Shown: piece by piece, positions 21,920 to 31,894 of the stretch
Layout of the letters: every line of letters begins with the position of its first letter
Numbering within the stretch: the stretch's first letter is position 1
NCBI RefSeq assembly: GCF_003096415.1
Contig: NZ_QEKH01000009.1
Coordinates: 62,001-126,000, forward strand
Origin: Victivallis vadensis
Lineage (GTDB): Bacteria; Verrucomicrobiota; Lentisphaeria; Victivallales; Victivallaceae
DNA length: 64,000 bases
Reading direction: 5' to 3'
Notes under the pieces: generated by a model
The model's input: the letters and a program-made list of their open reading frames with translations, nothing else
Told to the model about the DNA's origin: nothing
Database searches by the model: none
Program-made: the position numbers and the translations under genes

Positions 21920-24002
21920 CGGTCGTGGGCCGGATCTCCTTCGCCTCGCCCGGCACGTCGTCGTGCGCGGTCGCTTCCGGCGTGAAGCCCAGCAGTACGT
22001 TGATTTCGTCGATCGAAAGCGTCTCGCGCTCCAGCAGCGCCTGCGCGAGCTTTTCCAGCTCGTCGCGGTGCAGTTTCAGGCATTCGCGCGCCTCGTTCAT
22101 CGCGGTCATGACCAGCCGGCGCACTTCGAGATCAATTTCGCGGGCGGTCTCGGGACTGCACGGGTCCTGCTGCGGCATGTCGATCCGGACATGCGGATGG
22201 GGCTGGAAGTCGCCGCACTTGGCCGGCCCGATCTTCTCGGACATGCCGAAAATGCAGACCATCCGCCGCGCGATCGAGGTGAGGTGGTTGATATCGCTCG
22301 ACGCGCCCGTCGTGATATCCCCGATCACCAGCTCCTCGGCGGCGCGCCCGCCCATCGTCATCGCCATTTCGGCTTCGAGTTCGAGCTTGCTCTTGGTGTA
22401 CACATCCTCCTTGGGCATCGTGAACGTCGCCCCCAGATACGCCTGGCCGCGCGGAATGATCGTGACCTTATGCACCGGCGTGCAATGCTCGTTGTGCAGC
22501 GCCACCAGCGCGTGCCCGGCCTCATGGTACGCGGTCAGGCGGCGTTCGCGCTCGGTGATCTTGCGGCTGCGGCGCTCGGTGCCGTAGCTGACCTTGTCGC
22601 GCGCCTCCTCCAGATCGTCCTGCACCACCATCTCGCGGTTGCGGCGGGCGGCCAGCAGCGCGGCTTCGTTGCAGAGGTTCGCGAGGTCCGCGCCGCTGAA
22701 GCCGGGCGTGGTCCGGGCGATCACGTCCAGATCGATCGCGGGATCGACCTTGATCTTTTTCACATGCACGTCGAGAATCTTGCGGCGGCCGGTGATATCC
22801 GGCAGGTCCATCACCACCTGCCGGTCGAACCGGCCCGGACGCAGCAGCGCCGGATCCAGCACATCGGGCCGGTTGGTCGCGGCCAGCACGATCACGCCGG
22901 CGCGGCTTTCCAGGCCGTCCATCTCGACCAGCATCGCATTCAAGGTCTGCTCGCGCTCGTCGTGGCCGCCGCCCCAGCCGGAGAAGCGGGAACGGCCCAC
23001 CGCGTCGATTTCGTCGATGAAGATCAGACAGGGGGTGTTCTTGCGCGCCTGCTCGAACATGTCGCGCACCCGGCTCGCGCCGACGCCGACGAACATTTCC
23101 ACGAAATCCGAACCGCTGATCGAGAAGAACGGCACGCCCGCCTCGCAGGCCACCGCCTTCGCCAGCATCGTCTTGCCGGTGCCGGGATCGCCGGTCAGCA
23201 GGCATCCCTTCGGAATCTGGCCGCCGACCAGCTGGAAGCGCAGCGGGTCCTTCAGGTACTCGACGATCTCGCTGATCTCCTCTTTGGCCTCGTCGGCTCC
23301 GGCGATGTCGTCGAACTTCACGTGCAGCTCGTCCGGCGGAATCATCCGCGCCTTGCTCTTGCCGAAATCCATCGCGCCGCGGCCGGACATCTTCATCTGG
23401 CGCATCGTCACGAAGTAGATCAACCCGACGATCACCACCAGCGGCAGCACGCCGACGAACAGGATGTTCCAGAATCCGGCGTTGTTGGTGTCCACCTTGA
23501 TCACCGCGCCGCTCTCCTTGAGCATGCCGTTCAGCTGTTCGGTAAAGATCACGCGGGTCTTGTAGCGGCCGGTGCCGTCGTTCTTTTTCGCATCCGCCGG
23601 AACCGCCTTGTCCGCCGCGGTCGGAGCGGCGGTCGGAACCGTCGCCACCGGCATCTCCGGCGCGGGCTCCTTCAGGAATACGCCGTCCACGGTGAAAATA
23701 CGGTCGGTTTCACCGGTCATATTCGCGGTTTTAATCTGCTTTTTCGTCAGCAGGCTTTCAAATTCGCTCTGAGAGAGGTTGAGCATCTTCTCCGGCCCCA
23801 CTCCCTTGAGCATCACCAGCGCGCCGATCACCAGCAGCACGACCAGCCAGACCAGTCCGGCGCGGGTCGGGCGCGGCGCGCCCGATTTCTGCTTTCCGGG
23901 CGGCGGATTATTGCGCGGCGGAGGCGGGGTGTTCTCCCGCCCGGGGCGCTCGTCTCCGAGCCGCTTCGGATCGCCGTTTTCGTTTTTCTTTTCGTTATCC
24001 AT
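21891..24002 (-). CDS. ftsH: ATP-dependent zinc metalloprotease FtsH
   Basis: I chose ATG 24002 because AGGAAA lies 7 nt upstream; TTG or ATG codons slightly upstream are alternatives. The 703-residue protein has a cytosolic Pro-rich N-terminus ([11 protein letters not shown]), a first membrane segment at about 48-66, a periplasmic region with an Ala/Pro-rich linker, and a second membrane segment at about 177-199. The AAA module carries Walker A GDPGTGKT (271-278), Walker B LIFIDEID and the second region of homology [17 protein letters not shown]. The zinc protease motif HEAGH is at about 493-497. It degrades membrane and short-lived proteins. The roughly 45-residue N-terminal extension before the first membrane helix is longer than in E. 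coli. Confidence 0.96.
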   Translation of the reverse strand: MDNEKKNENGDPKRLGDERPGRENTPPPPRNNPPPGKQKSGAPRPTRAGLVWLVVLLVIGALVMLKGVGPEKMLNLSQSEFESLLTKKQIKTANMTGETDRIFTVDGVFLKEPAPEMPVATVPTAAPTAADKAVPADAKKNDGTGRYKTRVIFTEQLNGMLKESGAVIKVDTNNAGFWNILFVGVLPLVVIVGLIYFVTMRQMKMSGRGAMDFGKSKARMIPPDELHVKFDDIAGADEAKEEISEIVEYLKDPLRFQLVGGQIPKGCLLTGDPGTGKTMLAKAVACEAGVPFFSISGSDFVEMFVGVGASRVRDMFEQARKNTPCLIFIDEIDAVGRSRFSGWGGGHDEREQTLNAMLVEMDGLESRAGVIVLAATNRPDVLDPALLRPGRFDRQVVMDLPDITGRRKILDVHVKKIKVDPAIDLDVIARTTPGFSGADLANLCNEAALLAARRNREMVVQDDLEEARDKVSYGTERRSRKITERERRLTAYHEAGHALVALHNEHCTPVHKVTIIPRGQAYLGATFTMPKEDVYTKSKLELEAEMAMTMGGRAAEELVIGDITTGASSDINHLTSIARRMVCIFGMSEKIGPAKCGDFQPHPHVRIDMPQQDPCSPETAREIDLEVRRLVMTAMNEARECLKLHRDELEKLAQALLERETLSIDEINVLLGFTPEATAHDDVPGEAKEIRPTTDAGSVGNSL

Positions 24003-24115
24003 GCAAATTTCCTGCTCCTCCATAACCAAAACTGCCGTCCGGCAATCCCGCGGGACCGCACGGACGGTATTGACTCGATACTCCTCTTCCGCTCACAGAA
24101 AAGAATCCGAAACTT

Positions 24116-24652
24116 CTATATGCTCATCATCCGGATCACCAGCCAGACCACCAGCCCGACCAGCCCCAGCCCGACCAGCCCCAGCACACCGATCAGCGCC
24201 ATCTGGACCATCGCGTGACGTTTGGCCTCCTGCTTCGCGAACGGATTCATGTTGGACAGGGCCGGAACCGTCGAGATGTTGCTGTCGATACTGGAAATGT
24301 CAATGGTATGCGTCTGGGTGAAACCCGAATTGTCCGTCTCCTCGTTGCTGTCGAACAGCACTTCGACGCCGCCGAACAGGATCAGATCGGAATTTTTCAG
24401 CGTCTGCTCTCCGGTCACCGCGACATTGTTGATGCGCGTGCCGTTGGTGCTGTCGTTATCCCGCAGCACATAGACCGTCTTGCCGTCCACTTCGCGCCGG
24501 AAGATATCCGCATGATGCCCGCTCAAGCTCGAATCCTTGATACAGATATCGTTGCTGTCGCGGCGCCCGATGCTCATTTCGTCCTTGTCGATCTCGAACG
24601 TCTTGCCCCGGAGTTTTTCGAACAAAACCGTCAGTTTCGGATTATCAGCCAT
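24116..24652 (-). CDS. FHA-domain membrane protein (tail-anchored)
   Basis: ATG 24652 (MADNPKLTVLFEKLRGK) has AGGCGGGA upstream and is preferred over 24670. The 178-residue product has an FHA phosphothreonine-binding domain at about 5-105: SIGRRDSNDICI, SLSGHHADI and DSTNGTRIN match the conserved GR, SxxH and NG positions. A linker and one hydrophobic C-terminal helix (about 148-175) anchor it in the membrane with FHA in the cytoplasm. It probably starts an operon with ftsH 113 nt downstream. A PP2C-type phosphatase nearby hints at Ser/Thr phosphosignalling, but no kinase gene is visible here. Confidence 0.85.
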   Translation of the reverse strand: MADNPKLTVLFEKLRGKTFEIDKDEMSIGRRDSNDICIKDSSLSGHHADIFRREVDGKTVYVLRDNDSTNGTRINNVAVTGEQTLKNSDLILFGGVEVLFDSNEETDNSGFTQTHTIDISSIDSNISTVPALSNMNPFAKQEAKRHAMVQMALIGVLGLVGLGLVGLVVWLVIRMMSI

Positions 24653-24715
24653 ATTCCCGCCTGTCGTCAAAAAAATTTATATCAAAATTCTGTTAAAACA
24701 CAAAATACCTTACCG

Positions 24716-24743
24716 CAATATACTACTCCTGTGCTGATTTGCA
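24716..24743 (-). promoter_or_regulatory. promoter for the FHA-ftsH operon
   Basis: On the minus strand, TTGCAA (24743-24738), a 16-nt spacer and TATATT (24721-24716) lie 64 nt before the FHA start codon in an AT-rich gap. It is a good sigma-70 match seen by eye. Confidence 0.55.
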
Positions 24744-24782
24744 ACAGTTTTTTTCATATTTGTTCAGAAAAATCGGCAGATT

Positions 24783-25748
24783 TCACCCCGCGAAAAAGCA
24801 GGCGCAGCGCCTCGCGCTCCCGTCCGGAGAAACCAGCGGCGGCGCTTCCGCCGCGCACTTCGGCTGCGACCGCGGGCAGCGCGGATGAAACGGACAGCCG
24901 GAAGGCGGCGAAAGCGGCGACGGCACATCCCCCGGCAGCACGATCCGTTTGCGCCCGTTTGCATCCAGCGTCGGCACCGCCGAAAGCAGCGCCTGCGTAT
25001 AAGGGTGCCGCGGACTCCCGACCAGCTCACGCGCCGGAGCCTCCTCCACCACATGCCCGAGGTACATCACCAGAATCCGCGACGAAATATGCTCCACCAC
25101 CGCGAGGTCGTGGGCGATGAACAGGAAGCTGGTGCGGGTTTCGCGCCGGATGTCGTCCAGCAGATTGATGATCGACGCCTGCACACTGACATCCAGCGCC
25201 GAAACCGGTTCGTCCGCGACGATGAAACGCGGCTCGGCGGCCAGCGCCCGCGCGATGCCGATCCGCTGCCGCTGGCCGCCGGAAAACTGATGCGGATAGC
25301 GGTTCAGCGCCTCCGCCGTCAGGCCGACCCGCTCCAGCAGAGCGGCGGCCCGCTCCAGCCGTTCCGCGCGGTTCAGCCTGAAATGAAGCGCCAGCACCTC
25401 GTCCAGCGCCTGAAAAATGGTCAACCGGGGATTCAACGAACCGTAGGGGTCCTGGAAAATCATCTGGAAGTTCTTGCGGGCGCGGCGCAGTTCGCGCCCC
25501 TTCAGCGCCGCCATATCGCGGCCGTCGAGCATCACCCGCCCCGCCGCCGGATTCTCCAACCGGACCAGCGCCCGCCCCAGCGTACTCTTGCCGCAGCCGG
25601 ACTCGCCGACCAGTCCCAGCGTTTCGCCCGCCTCCAGCGAAAAGGAAACACCGTCCACCGCGCGCAGGTACCGCTTCGGCCGGAACCAGCCGCCGCGCAC
25701 CGGATAATAGACCTTCAGGTCTTCGACCTCCAGCAACGCCATCCTCAC
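24783..25748 (-). CDS. oligopeptide/dipeptide ABC transporter ATP-binding protein (OppF/DppF-like)
   Basis: The 321-residue ATPase has Walker A GESGCGKST, the Q-loop FQMIFQDPYGSLNPR, the signature FSGGQRQR, Walker B RFIVADEPVSALD and the H-loop LFIAHDLAVVEH. The C-terminal oligopeptide-transporter extension follows, with HPYTQALLSAVP and a Cys cluster (GCPFHPRCPRSQPKC). No OppA/B/C/D genes adjoin it. The GTG start at 25748 overlaps the stop of the PP2C gene (GTGA); ATG 25742 is an alternative. Coupling to a phosphatase instead of a permease is unusual. Confidence 0.9.
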   Translation of the reverse strand: MRMALLEVEDLKVYYPVRGGWFRPKRYLRAVDGVSFSLEAGETLGLVGESGCGKSTLGRALVRLENPAAGRVMLDGRDMAALKGRELRRARKNFQMIFQDPYGSLNPRLTIFQALDEVLALHFRLNRAERLERAAALLERVGLTAEALNRYPHQFSGGQRQRIGIARALAAEPRFIVADEPVSALDVSVQASIINLLDDIRRETRTSFLFIAHDLAVVEHISSRILVMYLGHVVEEAPARELVGSPRHPYTQALLSAVPTLDANGRKRIVLPGDVPSPLSPPSGCPFHPRCPRSQPKCAAEAPPLVSPDGSARRCACFFAG

Positions 25749-26512
25749 GCCCCCCCGTCCGGGAAAGCGACCACCGCGGTGATGTTATCGCGGCCGCCGC
25801 CCAGCAGAGCGGCCCGCATCAGCCCGCCGACCGCCTCGCGGGGCGTCGCGGCCTTCTTCAGCTCTTCGGTCATGCGTTCGGCCAGAATGCAGCGGTAAAC
25901 ACCGTCCGAACAGAGCAGATAACGGCTCTCGGGGCCGCGCGGGAAATGCCTGACCTCCAGCTCCAGCTCCGAACGCGGCCCGACCGCCCGCGCGATCATG
26001 CCGCCATAAGCGACGCTGTGCCCGGAGAGGTCCCGGCCGTATTCGCGGATATACTCCGCCGAAAGCGTATGGTCCACCGAAAGCTGGCGGAGCTGCCGGT
26101 CGGCATCCAGCTCATACAGCCGGCTGTCGCCCGCCGCCCCCATCACCAGCGCATCCCGGAAAAAAATCACCGCGATCAGCGTGCTGGCCATCGGACGCGC
26201 CTGCTGCTCGCAGTAGTTCCGCTGAAAAATCTTGCGGTTGATCTCCCGCATCGAATCGCGCAGGAATTTATCCGCCGCATAGGGCGAATCCAGATTGCCC
26301 GCGGAGGCGTCCAGAAAACCGCGCGCAAGGTCGCGGCAGCAGATCAGACTGGCGATTTCACCGTGGCAATGCCCGCCGACGCCGTCCGCGACCACCGCCA
26401 GCGCGGCGTCACGGTCCGGGCGGTTGATCACGCAGAAGCTGTCCTCGTTATGTTTCCTGACCAGTCCGGAGTTACTCTCCCCCGCGATGGCGATTCCGGC
26501 ACGATTCGACAC
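25745..26512 (-). CDS. PP2C-family serine/threonine protein phosphatase
   Basis: The 255-residue cytosolic protein shows the PP2C motifs in order: GLVRKHNEDSF, ALAVVADGVGGHCHGE (metal-binding DGVGG), ASTLIAV, GAAGDSRLYEL, LLCSDGVYRCI and GGGRDNITAVV. It would remove phosphate from Ser/Thr on proteins such as FHA partners. It begins with GTG at 26512, diverges from a lipoprotein gene, and is translationally coupled to the OppF-like ATPase. The 116-bp gap upstream has no other gene. Confidence 0.9.
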   Translation of the reverse strand: MSNRAGIAIAGESNSGLVRKHNEDSFCVINRPDRDAALAVVADGVGGHCHGEIASLICCRDLARGFLDASAGNLDSPYAADKFLRDSMREINRKIFQRNYCEQQARPMASTLIAVIFFRDALVMGAAGDSRLYELDADRQLRQLSVDHTLSAEYIREYGRDLSGHSVAYGGMIARAVGPRSELELEVRHFPRGPESRYLLCSDGVYRCILAERMTEELKKAATPREAVGGLMRAALLGGGRDNITAVVAFPDGGA

Positions 26513-26629
26513 GATATGATCCGCAATTTCCTGAATTTATTACACGGAACCCCTTGCAAAGGATTCCAGATTCGTATCTATTATAGTCTGACACCGCTGC
26601 GAATGCAAACCAGAATGATGGGAAAAAAC

Positions 26630-27163
26630 ATGGAAACTCTGTTCAAACGTCTGTTTTTGCCGCCGGCAATCCTGCTGGGCCTCCTGCTGTTCCTCTCCGG
26701 GTGCGCCAACTCGGCGGCGCGGCGCGACGCACGCCGGGCCGCCTTCGAGCCGCTGCGCCCTGATCCGGCCTACCGGCTGCTTCCGGACCGCCCCCTCCAT
26801 CTCAAGAGTCCGGCGAAAGCTAAAAGCAAGCCGGCCGACGCCGACGCCCTCCCCGAGAATCCCGCACAGCGCATCGTGACTCCCCCCGTGATCTGGCTCG
26901 CCAACGACCTTGCCGAAGCGGGATTTGAAAACACGGCCAGCAGATTCCACGGCCAGACCGTCGAGGTCTATTTCATCGCGAAAAAGCCCTTCAAGGGTAC
27001 GTTGCTCGCCGTCGGACGCAATGACAAAAACCAGGAGATCACCCGCGTCAAGGTTCCGGTCGAATTCGCTGCCGAAGACGCCCGTTTCGTGACCTTCGAG
27101 CTTCCCGGCAAACTTGCGCCCAATGAGCTCAAGCTCGTCGTCATCGACCGGCTCGCCCGGTGA
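26630..27163 (+). CDS. lipoprotein of unknown function
   Basis: ATG 26630 is preferred, with TGGGA upstream. The 177-residue product begins METLFKRLFLPPAILLGL and has the lipobox LSGC, so it should be lipidated at Cys24 or so. A low-complexity KSPAKAKSK linker follows, then a compact beta-rich region (VEVYFIAKKPFKGTLLAVG...). I recognise no family. Its 3' end overlaps the convergent HEAT-like gene by 23 bp. Confidence 0.72.
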   Translation: METLFKRLFLPPAILLGLLLFLSGCANSAARRDARRAAFEPLRPDPAYRLLPDRPLHLKSPAKAKSKPADADALPENPAQRIVTPPVIWLANDLAEAGFENTASRFHGQTVEVYFIAKKPFKGTLLAVGRNDKNQEITRVKVPVEFAAEDARFVTFELPGKLAPNELKLVVIDRLAR

Positions 27164-27968
27164 TTCTGAGGATGGCTCCGGCGGCGGCGTTGGCGATTTC
27201 CGGTTCGGGCGAGTCGAGATATCCGGCCAGTTCTGCGAGGTCCTCCGCCGTCCCGGCTTCGCCCAGTGCGGCGAGATGGAAACGCAGCACCTTTTCCGCA
27301 GTTCCGTCGGGAAGCGCCCGGAGCCGCCGCCGGACAACATCCGTCCCGGCCTTCCCGTGACAGGCCAGCGCCCACAAAGTGAAAGCGGCAAGCTGGGAAT
27401 CCGCCGGCTCCCGCTCCAGCAGGCGCCGGAGCGCCATCTCACGCGCTTCAGGCAGCTCCGGCAGGAAGGCGCTTGCATACGCACAGGTCAGCGCGGGCGG
27501 GCCGCCGTTTTCCAGCCCGGCGGTCACACGCCGGGCGGCTCCGGCGTCGCCGTTGGCGGCCAGCAGCCACAGCGCGTATCCGGCGGCCGGGGAGTCGGGA
27601 CCGTTCACGATATCCCATAACTGCCGCCGCTCCTCTGGAGAAAACCGGATTGCGAGCTTGGCGGCGCTTTCCAGCGCATGACACTGCTCCGGCGCGGAAC
27701 CGTCGAGCGCCCGGCGGCGCAGGACTTCCTCGTACTCGCGCCGTCCGGCGGCGATCCGCACCCGGTACTGGCCGATCCGCACCTGCGGCGACTCGGAGTC
27801 CGCCGGAAATTCGGCGAACGGCCCCAGCGCCTCCGCCGCGCGAACCTGCCGGAAGCCCCCGGCGGTTTCGACCTCATGGCGCAGCCGGGCTTCGGCGCGC
27901 GCCGCCGGATCGCTTCCGGCATGACACCCCGCCAGCGCGGCCAGCAGCAGCAATTGCGGAATCTTCAT
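27141..27968 (-). CDS. HEAT-repeat-like lipoprotein
   Basis: The 275-residue protein has a signal peptide ending in the lipobox LAGC (MKIPQLLLLAALAGC). The rest is alpha-helical, Ala/Leu/Glu-rich and repetitive, with segments such as AGYALWLLAANGDAGAARR, AAFTLWALACHGKAG and LRFHLAALGEAGTAEDL spaced like HEAT repeats. This suggests a scaffold. Its start overlaps the stop of the sialidase-like gene by 4 bp, so the two are probably co-translated. Confidence 0.75.
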   Translation of the reverse strand: MKIPQLLLLAALAGCHAGSDPAARAEARLRHEVETAGGFRQVRAAEALGPFAEFPADSESPQVRIGQYRVRIAAGRREYEEVLRRRALDGSAPEQCHALESAAKLAIRFSPEERRQLWDIVNGPDSPAAGYALWLLAANGDAGAARRVTAGLENGGPPALTCAYASAFLPELPEAREMALRRLLEREPADSQLAAFTLWALACHGKAGTDVVRRRLRALPDGTAEKVLRFHLAALGEAGTAEDLAELAGYLDSPEPEIANAAAGAILRITGRAGR

Positions 27969-29656
27969 GGCCGGAAGAACGCCCCTTCGATAAAGCAGTT
28001 GTCGTGCTCTTTATCGCTCATATAGTAGACGGCGAGCACTTCGCCGTTGTCCAGCTCGATGCTGACCGGATAGCCGAGATCCCCGTTGACGCCGTCGTTC
28101 CGCAGCACGATTTCCCGGTCGATATCCCAGGTCTTGCCGCCGTCCCGGCTGACGCAGGCGCGCACTCCCATCGGCTGATAACGGTAGCCGTAGGTCGCCA
28201 GCAGCCGCCCGTCCTTCAGCACCAGCAGATGCTGCGGATAGCCGCGCACCGGGGTCTTGACCGGCTCGCTCCAGCTCCTGCCCTGATCGTGCGAAAAACT
28301 GATCCGCATATAACCGTCAACCGGCGAAGGAACGCGGATCGCGGTCACGAAAGTGCCGTCCGGCAGGATCGCGGTATGCGGTTCCTCATACAGGGCGGCC
28401 AGCATGCCGGACTTCTTCGGCATTTCCGCGACGGTGCCGATCCTCTGCCAGTTCTTCGCGTCGGGCGTGCCCCGGTAGAAATAGACCTGCCGTTTGCCCC
28501 CGTCGTTGCCGAGCGAGGGTTGATAGAGCGTGCCGTCCGCCGCGACGGCGGGACCGTGCGGCGCGAAGCCCGGCACCTTCACCGGTCTGCCGAACGTCCG
28601 GCCGCCGTCGTCGCTGAACAAATAGTGCGAGCCGCCGAACTTCTCCGGCCCCGCCTGTCTGATATAGGCGGTCTCCTGCGGAAACTCTCCGGCGGTGTTG
28701 CCGTAGAACATCCAGCTGTTCCAGCCGCCGTGGGTCAGCAGCACCCGTCCGTCGGGCAGCGTCTGGATCGAGGGATCGCGTTCGTCGGTCTCGGTGTCGG
28801 CCACCGCGACCGGAGCCGACCAGTTTCTGCCGCCGTCTTTGGAGTAGACGATGCAGATTCTCCCATAGGGGCACACATGCGCCTCCCCTTCCCGGAACAC
28901 CGCCGCGAGGTCGCCGCCCGGCAGCTTCGCCACTCCCGGAAACGCGAGGTGCCGCCCCTTGACCGCGCTGATCACGGTATGGCGCACGCCGGGTGAAACC
29001 GGCTTATTCGACAGTTCAGCCTCCTGCCCGGCTCCATCGATCGCAAAAGGCGTGGTGATCTTCACATTGCGGATGCTGCCGTTGAAGCCCCGGCTGGACT
29101 TCGCAAGCGCGGTGGCGCCGAGCAGGAATTGCAACTTGTCGAGTTTCGGCGATACGTTCAGCACGGCGCTCTGCGCGGGAGCGTCGTCCAATTGCAGCGT
29201 GCAGCGTCCGGCGGCGGGATCGACCGCGAACACCACTTTATGCCATGCGCCGGCCTTGTAAGGAGAAGGAAGCATGATTTGGTCATACCCCTTAGTGGAT
29301 GCGTCATTCAGCAGGACTTTCAGCATCTTGTCTCCGTCTTTGGAGTTGGGGTCAGCCTGAAAGTGCAGCGAAATACTTCCGGCTTCCAGCAGCCGCGGGA
29401 AAGGATTGGTCTGGACGGCTTCGTCCTGAAATTCCAGTTCGATCCGGCCGCCCTGCCGGAAATCGAAGTTCTGCGGAATCTTCGCCGCCGCCGCATCCGT
29501 CGCGGAAGCGGTGAATTTGAGCGAAGCGCCGAAAGCGTCCGTGACGATCTGCGGAGCCTTCGCCCCGGCTTCCGCCTTCGCCGGCTCCAGCAGGAATTCG
29601 GCAGCTCCCAGCGACGCCGCCAGCAGCAATGAGGACAACAAAAACGTCTGTTTCAT
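27965..29656 (-). CDS. secreted BNR-type sialidase-like hydrolase with N-terminal LamG-like domain
   Basis: ATG 29656 has TAGGAG upstream; a longer frame would extend into tandem repeats. The 563-residue protein has a signal peptide (MKQTFLLSSLLLAASLGAAE), a concanavalin/LamG-like beta-sandwich (about 30-205) and a six-bladed propeller with four Asp boxes: SKDGGRNW, SDDGGRTF, SHDQGRSW and SRDGGKTW. AVFREGEAHV and RDPSIQTLPDGRVLL match the BNR_2 sialidase-like family. The catalytic Tyr/Glu were not assigned, so sialidase activity is inferred, strengthened by nanA about 3 kb away. It would act outside the cytoplasm on host or mucin glycans. Confidence 0.8.
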   Translation of the reverse strand: MKQTFLLSSLLLAASLGAAEFLLEPAKAEAGAKAPQIVTDAFGASLKFTASATDAAAAKIPQNFDFRQGGRIELEFQDEAVQTNPFPRLLEAGSISLHFQADPNSKDGDKMLKVLLNDASTKGYDQIMLPSPYKAGAWHKVVFAVDPAAGRCTLQLDDAPAQSAVLNVSPKLDKLQFLLGATALAKSSRGFNGSIRNVKITTPFAIDGAGQEAELSNKPVSPGVRHTVISAVKGRHLAFPGVAKLPGGDLAAVFREGEAHVCPYGRICIVYSKDGGRNWSAPVAVADTETDERDPSIQTLPDGRVLLTHGGWNSWMFYGNTAGEFPQETAYIRQAGPEKFGGSHYLFSDDGGRTFGRPVKVPGFAPHGPAVAADGTLYQPSLGNDGGKRQVYFYRGTPDAKNWQRIGTVAEMPKKSGMLAALYEEPHTAILPDGTFVTAIRVPSPVDGYMRISFSHDQGRSWSEPVKTPVRGYPQHLLVLKDGRLLATYGYRYQPMGVRACVSRDGGKTWDIDREIVLRNDGVNGDLGYPVSIELDNGEVLAVYYMSDKEHDNCFIEGAFFRP

Positions 29657-29661
29657 AAAAA

Positions 29662-30164
29662 CTCCTATGTTCCCCGAAAAGTTGCCGCCCTTCGGCCACG
29701 GGCCTCGGGCCTTTTCGCTCCGCGAAAAGCTTCGGGTACTTTTCGTGGGCCCCGCTCTCCGGTGTTCCGCATGCTCTGCAATGCTCACACCTGCGAGAAA
29801 GGCATTGTTAATATTTCGACGGTATTGGCATACCGTCCTCTCCTATGTTCCCCGAAAAGTTGCCGCCCTTCGGCCACGGGCCTCGGGCCTTTTCGCTCCG
29901 CGAAAACCTTCGGGTACTTTTCGTGGGCCCCGCTCTCCGGTGTTCCGCATGCTCTGCAATGCTCACACCTGCGAAAAAGGCATTGTTAATATTCCGACGG
30001 TATTGGCATACCGTCCTCTCCTATGTTCCCCGAAAAGTTGCCGCCCTTCGGCCACGGGCCTCGGGCCTTTTCGCTCCGCGAAAACCTTCGGGTACTTTTC
30101 GCGGGTCCCGCTCTCCGGTGTTCCGCATGCTTTGCAATGCTCACACCTGCGAGAAAGGCATTTT
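29662..30164. repeat. 178-bp tandem repeat, about 2.8 copies
   Basis: Three near-identical units start at 29662, 29840 and 30018, an exact 178-bp period. Differences are few, for example AAGCTTCGG versus AACCTTCGG and CGTGGGCCC versus CGCGGGTCC. Each full unit ends (plus strand) with a GACGGTAT-TGGC-ATACCGTC hairpin. Read on the minus strand, the unit ends GGGGAACATAGGAG, which supplies the ribosome binding site of the sialidase-like gene in the copy next to it. The third copy breaks off at about 30164. No protein is supported. Confidence 0.93.
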
Positions 30165-30182
30165 AAGTGTCGGGTTGAATAC

Positions 30183-30995
<813 letters not shown>

Positions 30996-31070
30996 ATTCC
31001 CTCCTTGGTAAGCAGGTTGTTCATTTCTGAAGTTATGTTTACATACCGGCCCCAGCCGTCCGAAGTCAAC

Positions 31071-31102
31071 CTTGGAGTGCGGAGATTTATCTCCGCTTCA
31101 AG
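31071..31102. repeat. dispersed hairpin (CTTGGAGTGCGGAG type)
   Basis: An imperfect stem of about 14 bp with a TT loop. The sequence begins CTTGGAGTGCGGAGAT and returns as ATCTCCGCTTCAAG. It matches the reverse complement of 17068-17102 and shares its first 14 bases with 11122-11135. The 31103-31430 stretch beyond it is GC-rich with short hairpins, and I see no gene in it. Confidence 0.6.
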
Positions 31103-31430
31103 TCTCACGTGATCATGTAATAATACATAAGTTGCATTTACCTTTCCATGCCATTACAGGTCACAAACTGGGCGTTACGTCTTGTGCGGATGGCTCCGGA
31201 GGGCCACAATCGCCCTCCGGACCTCCCCGCTCGCCTCGGGACTCCCGTTGACTTGCAAAGCACTTCCATTCACGGGCGGGGCTAGCGCCCCTTACTTGCC
31301 GGGCTGCACCCGTCAACTTCTCACCGTTCGCTGCGCTCACTACGCCGAAGGGGCTTCGCTCTCTACGTTCGGCTTCGTCACTATCGTTCCTCGTTACTTG
31401 CTGGGGCAAGTAATGCTCTCACATTCGTTC

Positions 31431-31890
31431 GCGGCGCGAACCCGCGCTTGTTGTGCGCCGCGTAAATGGCGACGTGGCCTTACTTATATGCCACGTAAAT
31501 AGTCTTGGAGACCAACCAAGGCTCGCCTGTTCCAGCAGCCGCACGCCCCCCCCGGAGGGGCATTGGCGTGCGCCCCCGGCAGCGGCACCTTGCCGCCGCG
31601 GCGCGAACCCGCGCTTGTTGTGCGCCGCGTAAATGGCGACGTGGCCTTACTTATATGCCACGTAAATAGTCTTGGAGACCAACCAAGGCTCGCCTGTTCC
31701 AGCAGCCGCACGCCCCCCGGAGGGGCATTGGCGTGCGCACCCGGCAGCGGCACCTTGCCGCCGCGGCGCGAACCCGCGCTTGTTGTGCGCCGCGTAAAAG
31801 GCGGCACGACCTTACTTATGTACCGCGTAAATGGTCTTGGAGACCAACCAATGCCTGCCAGCGCCAGCCGCCCGCACGCCGCCGGATGTA
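31431..31890. repeat. 165-167-bp tandem repeat, about 2.8 copies
   Basis: Units start at 31431, 31598 and 31763. The 2-bp length difference comes from a C-tract. Each of the first two units ends with a GCGGCA-CCT-TGCCGC hairpin (31582-31596 and 31747-31761) that belongs to the dispersed CGGCA-N3-TGCCG family. The last unit ends about 5 nt before the stop codon of the FCD-GntR gene, and on that strand the hairpin reads GCGGCAAGGTGCCGC. No protein is supported. Confidence 0.88.
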
Positions 31891-31894
31891 CGCC

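Noticed and set aside
21963-24218. Plus-strand frame opposite ftsH
   Set aside because: It is a shadow of FtsH with the usual Arg/His-rich bias and no RBS or domain.
31161-31409. Possible small minus-strand gene (82 codons) in the GC-rich gap
   Set aside because: It has no RBS, no family similarity and lies among hairpins. I left the stretch as unannotated intergenic DNA.
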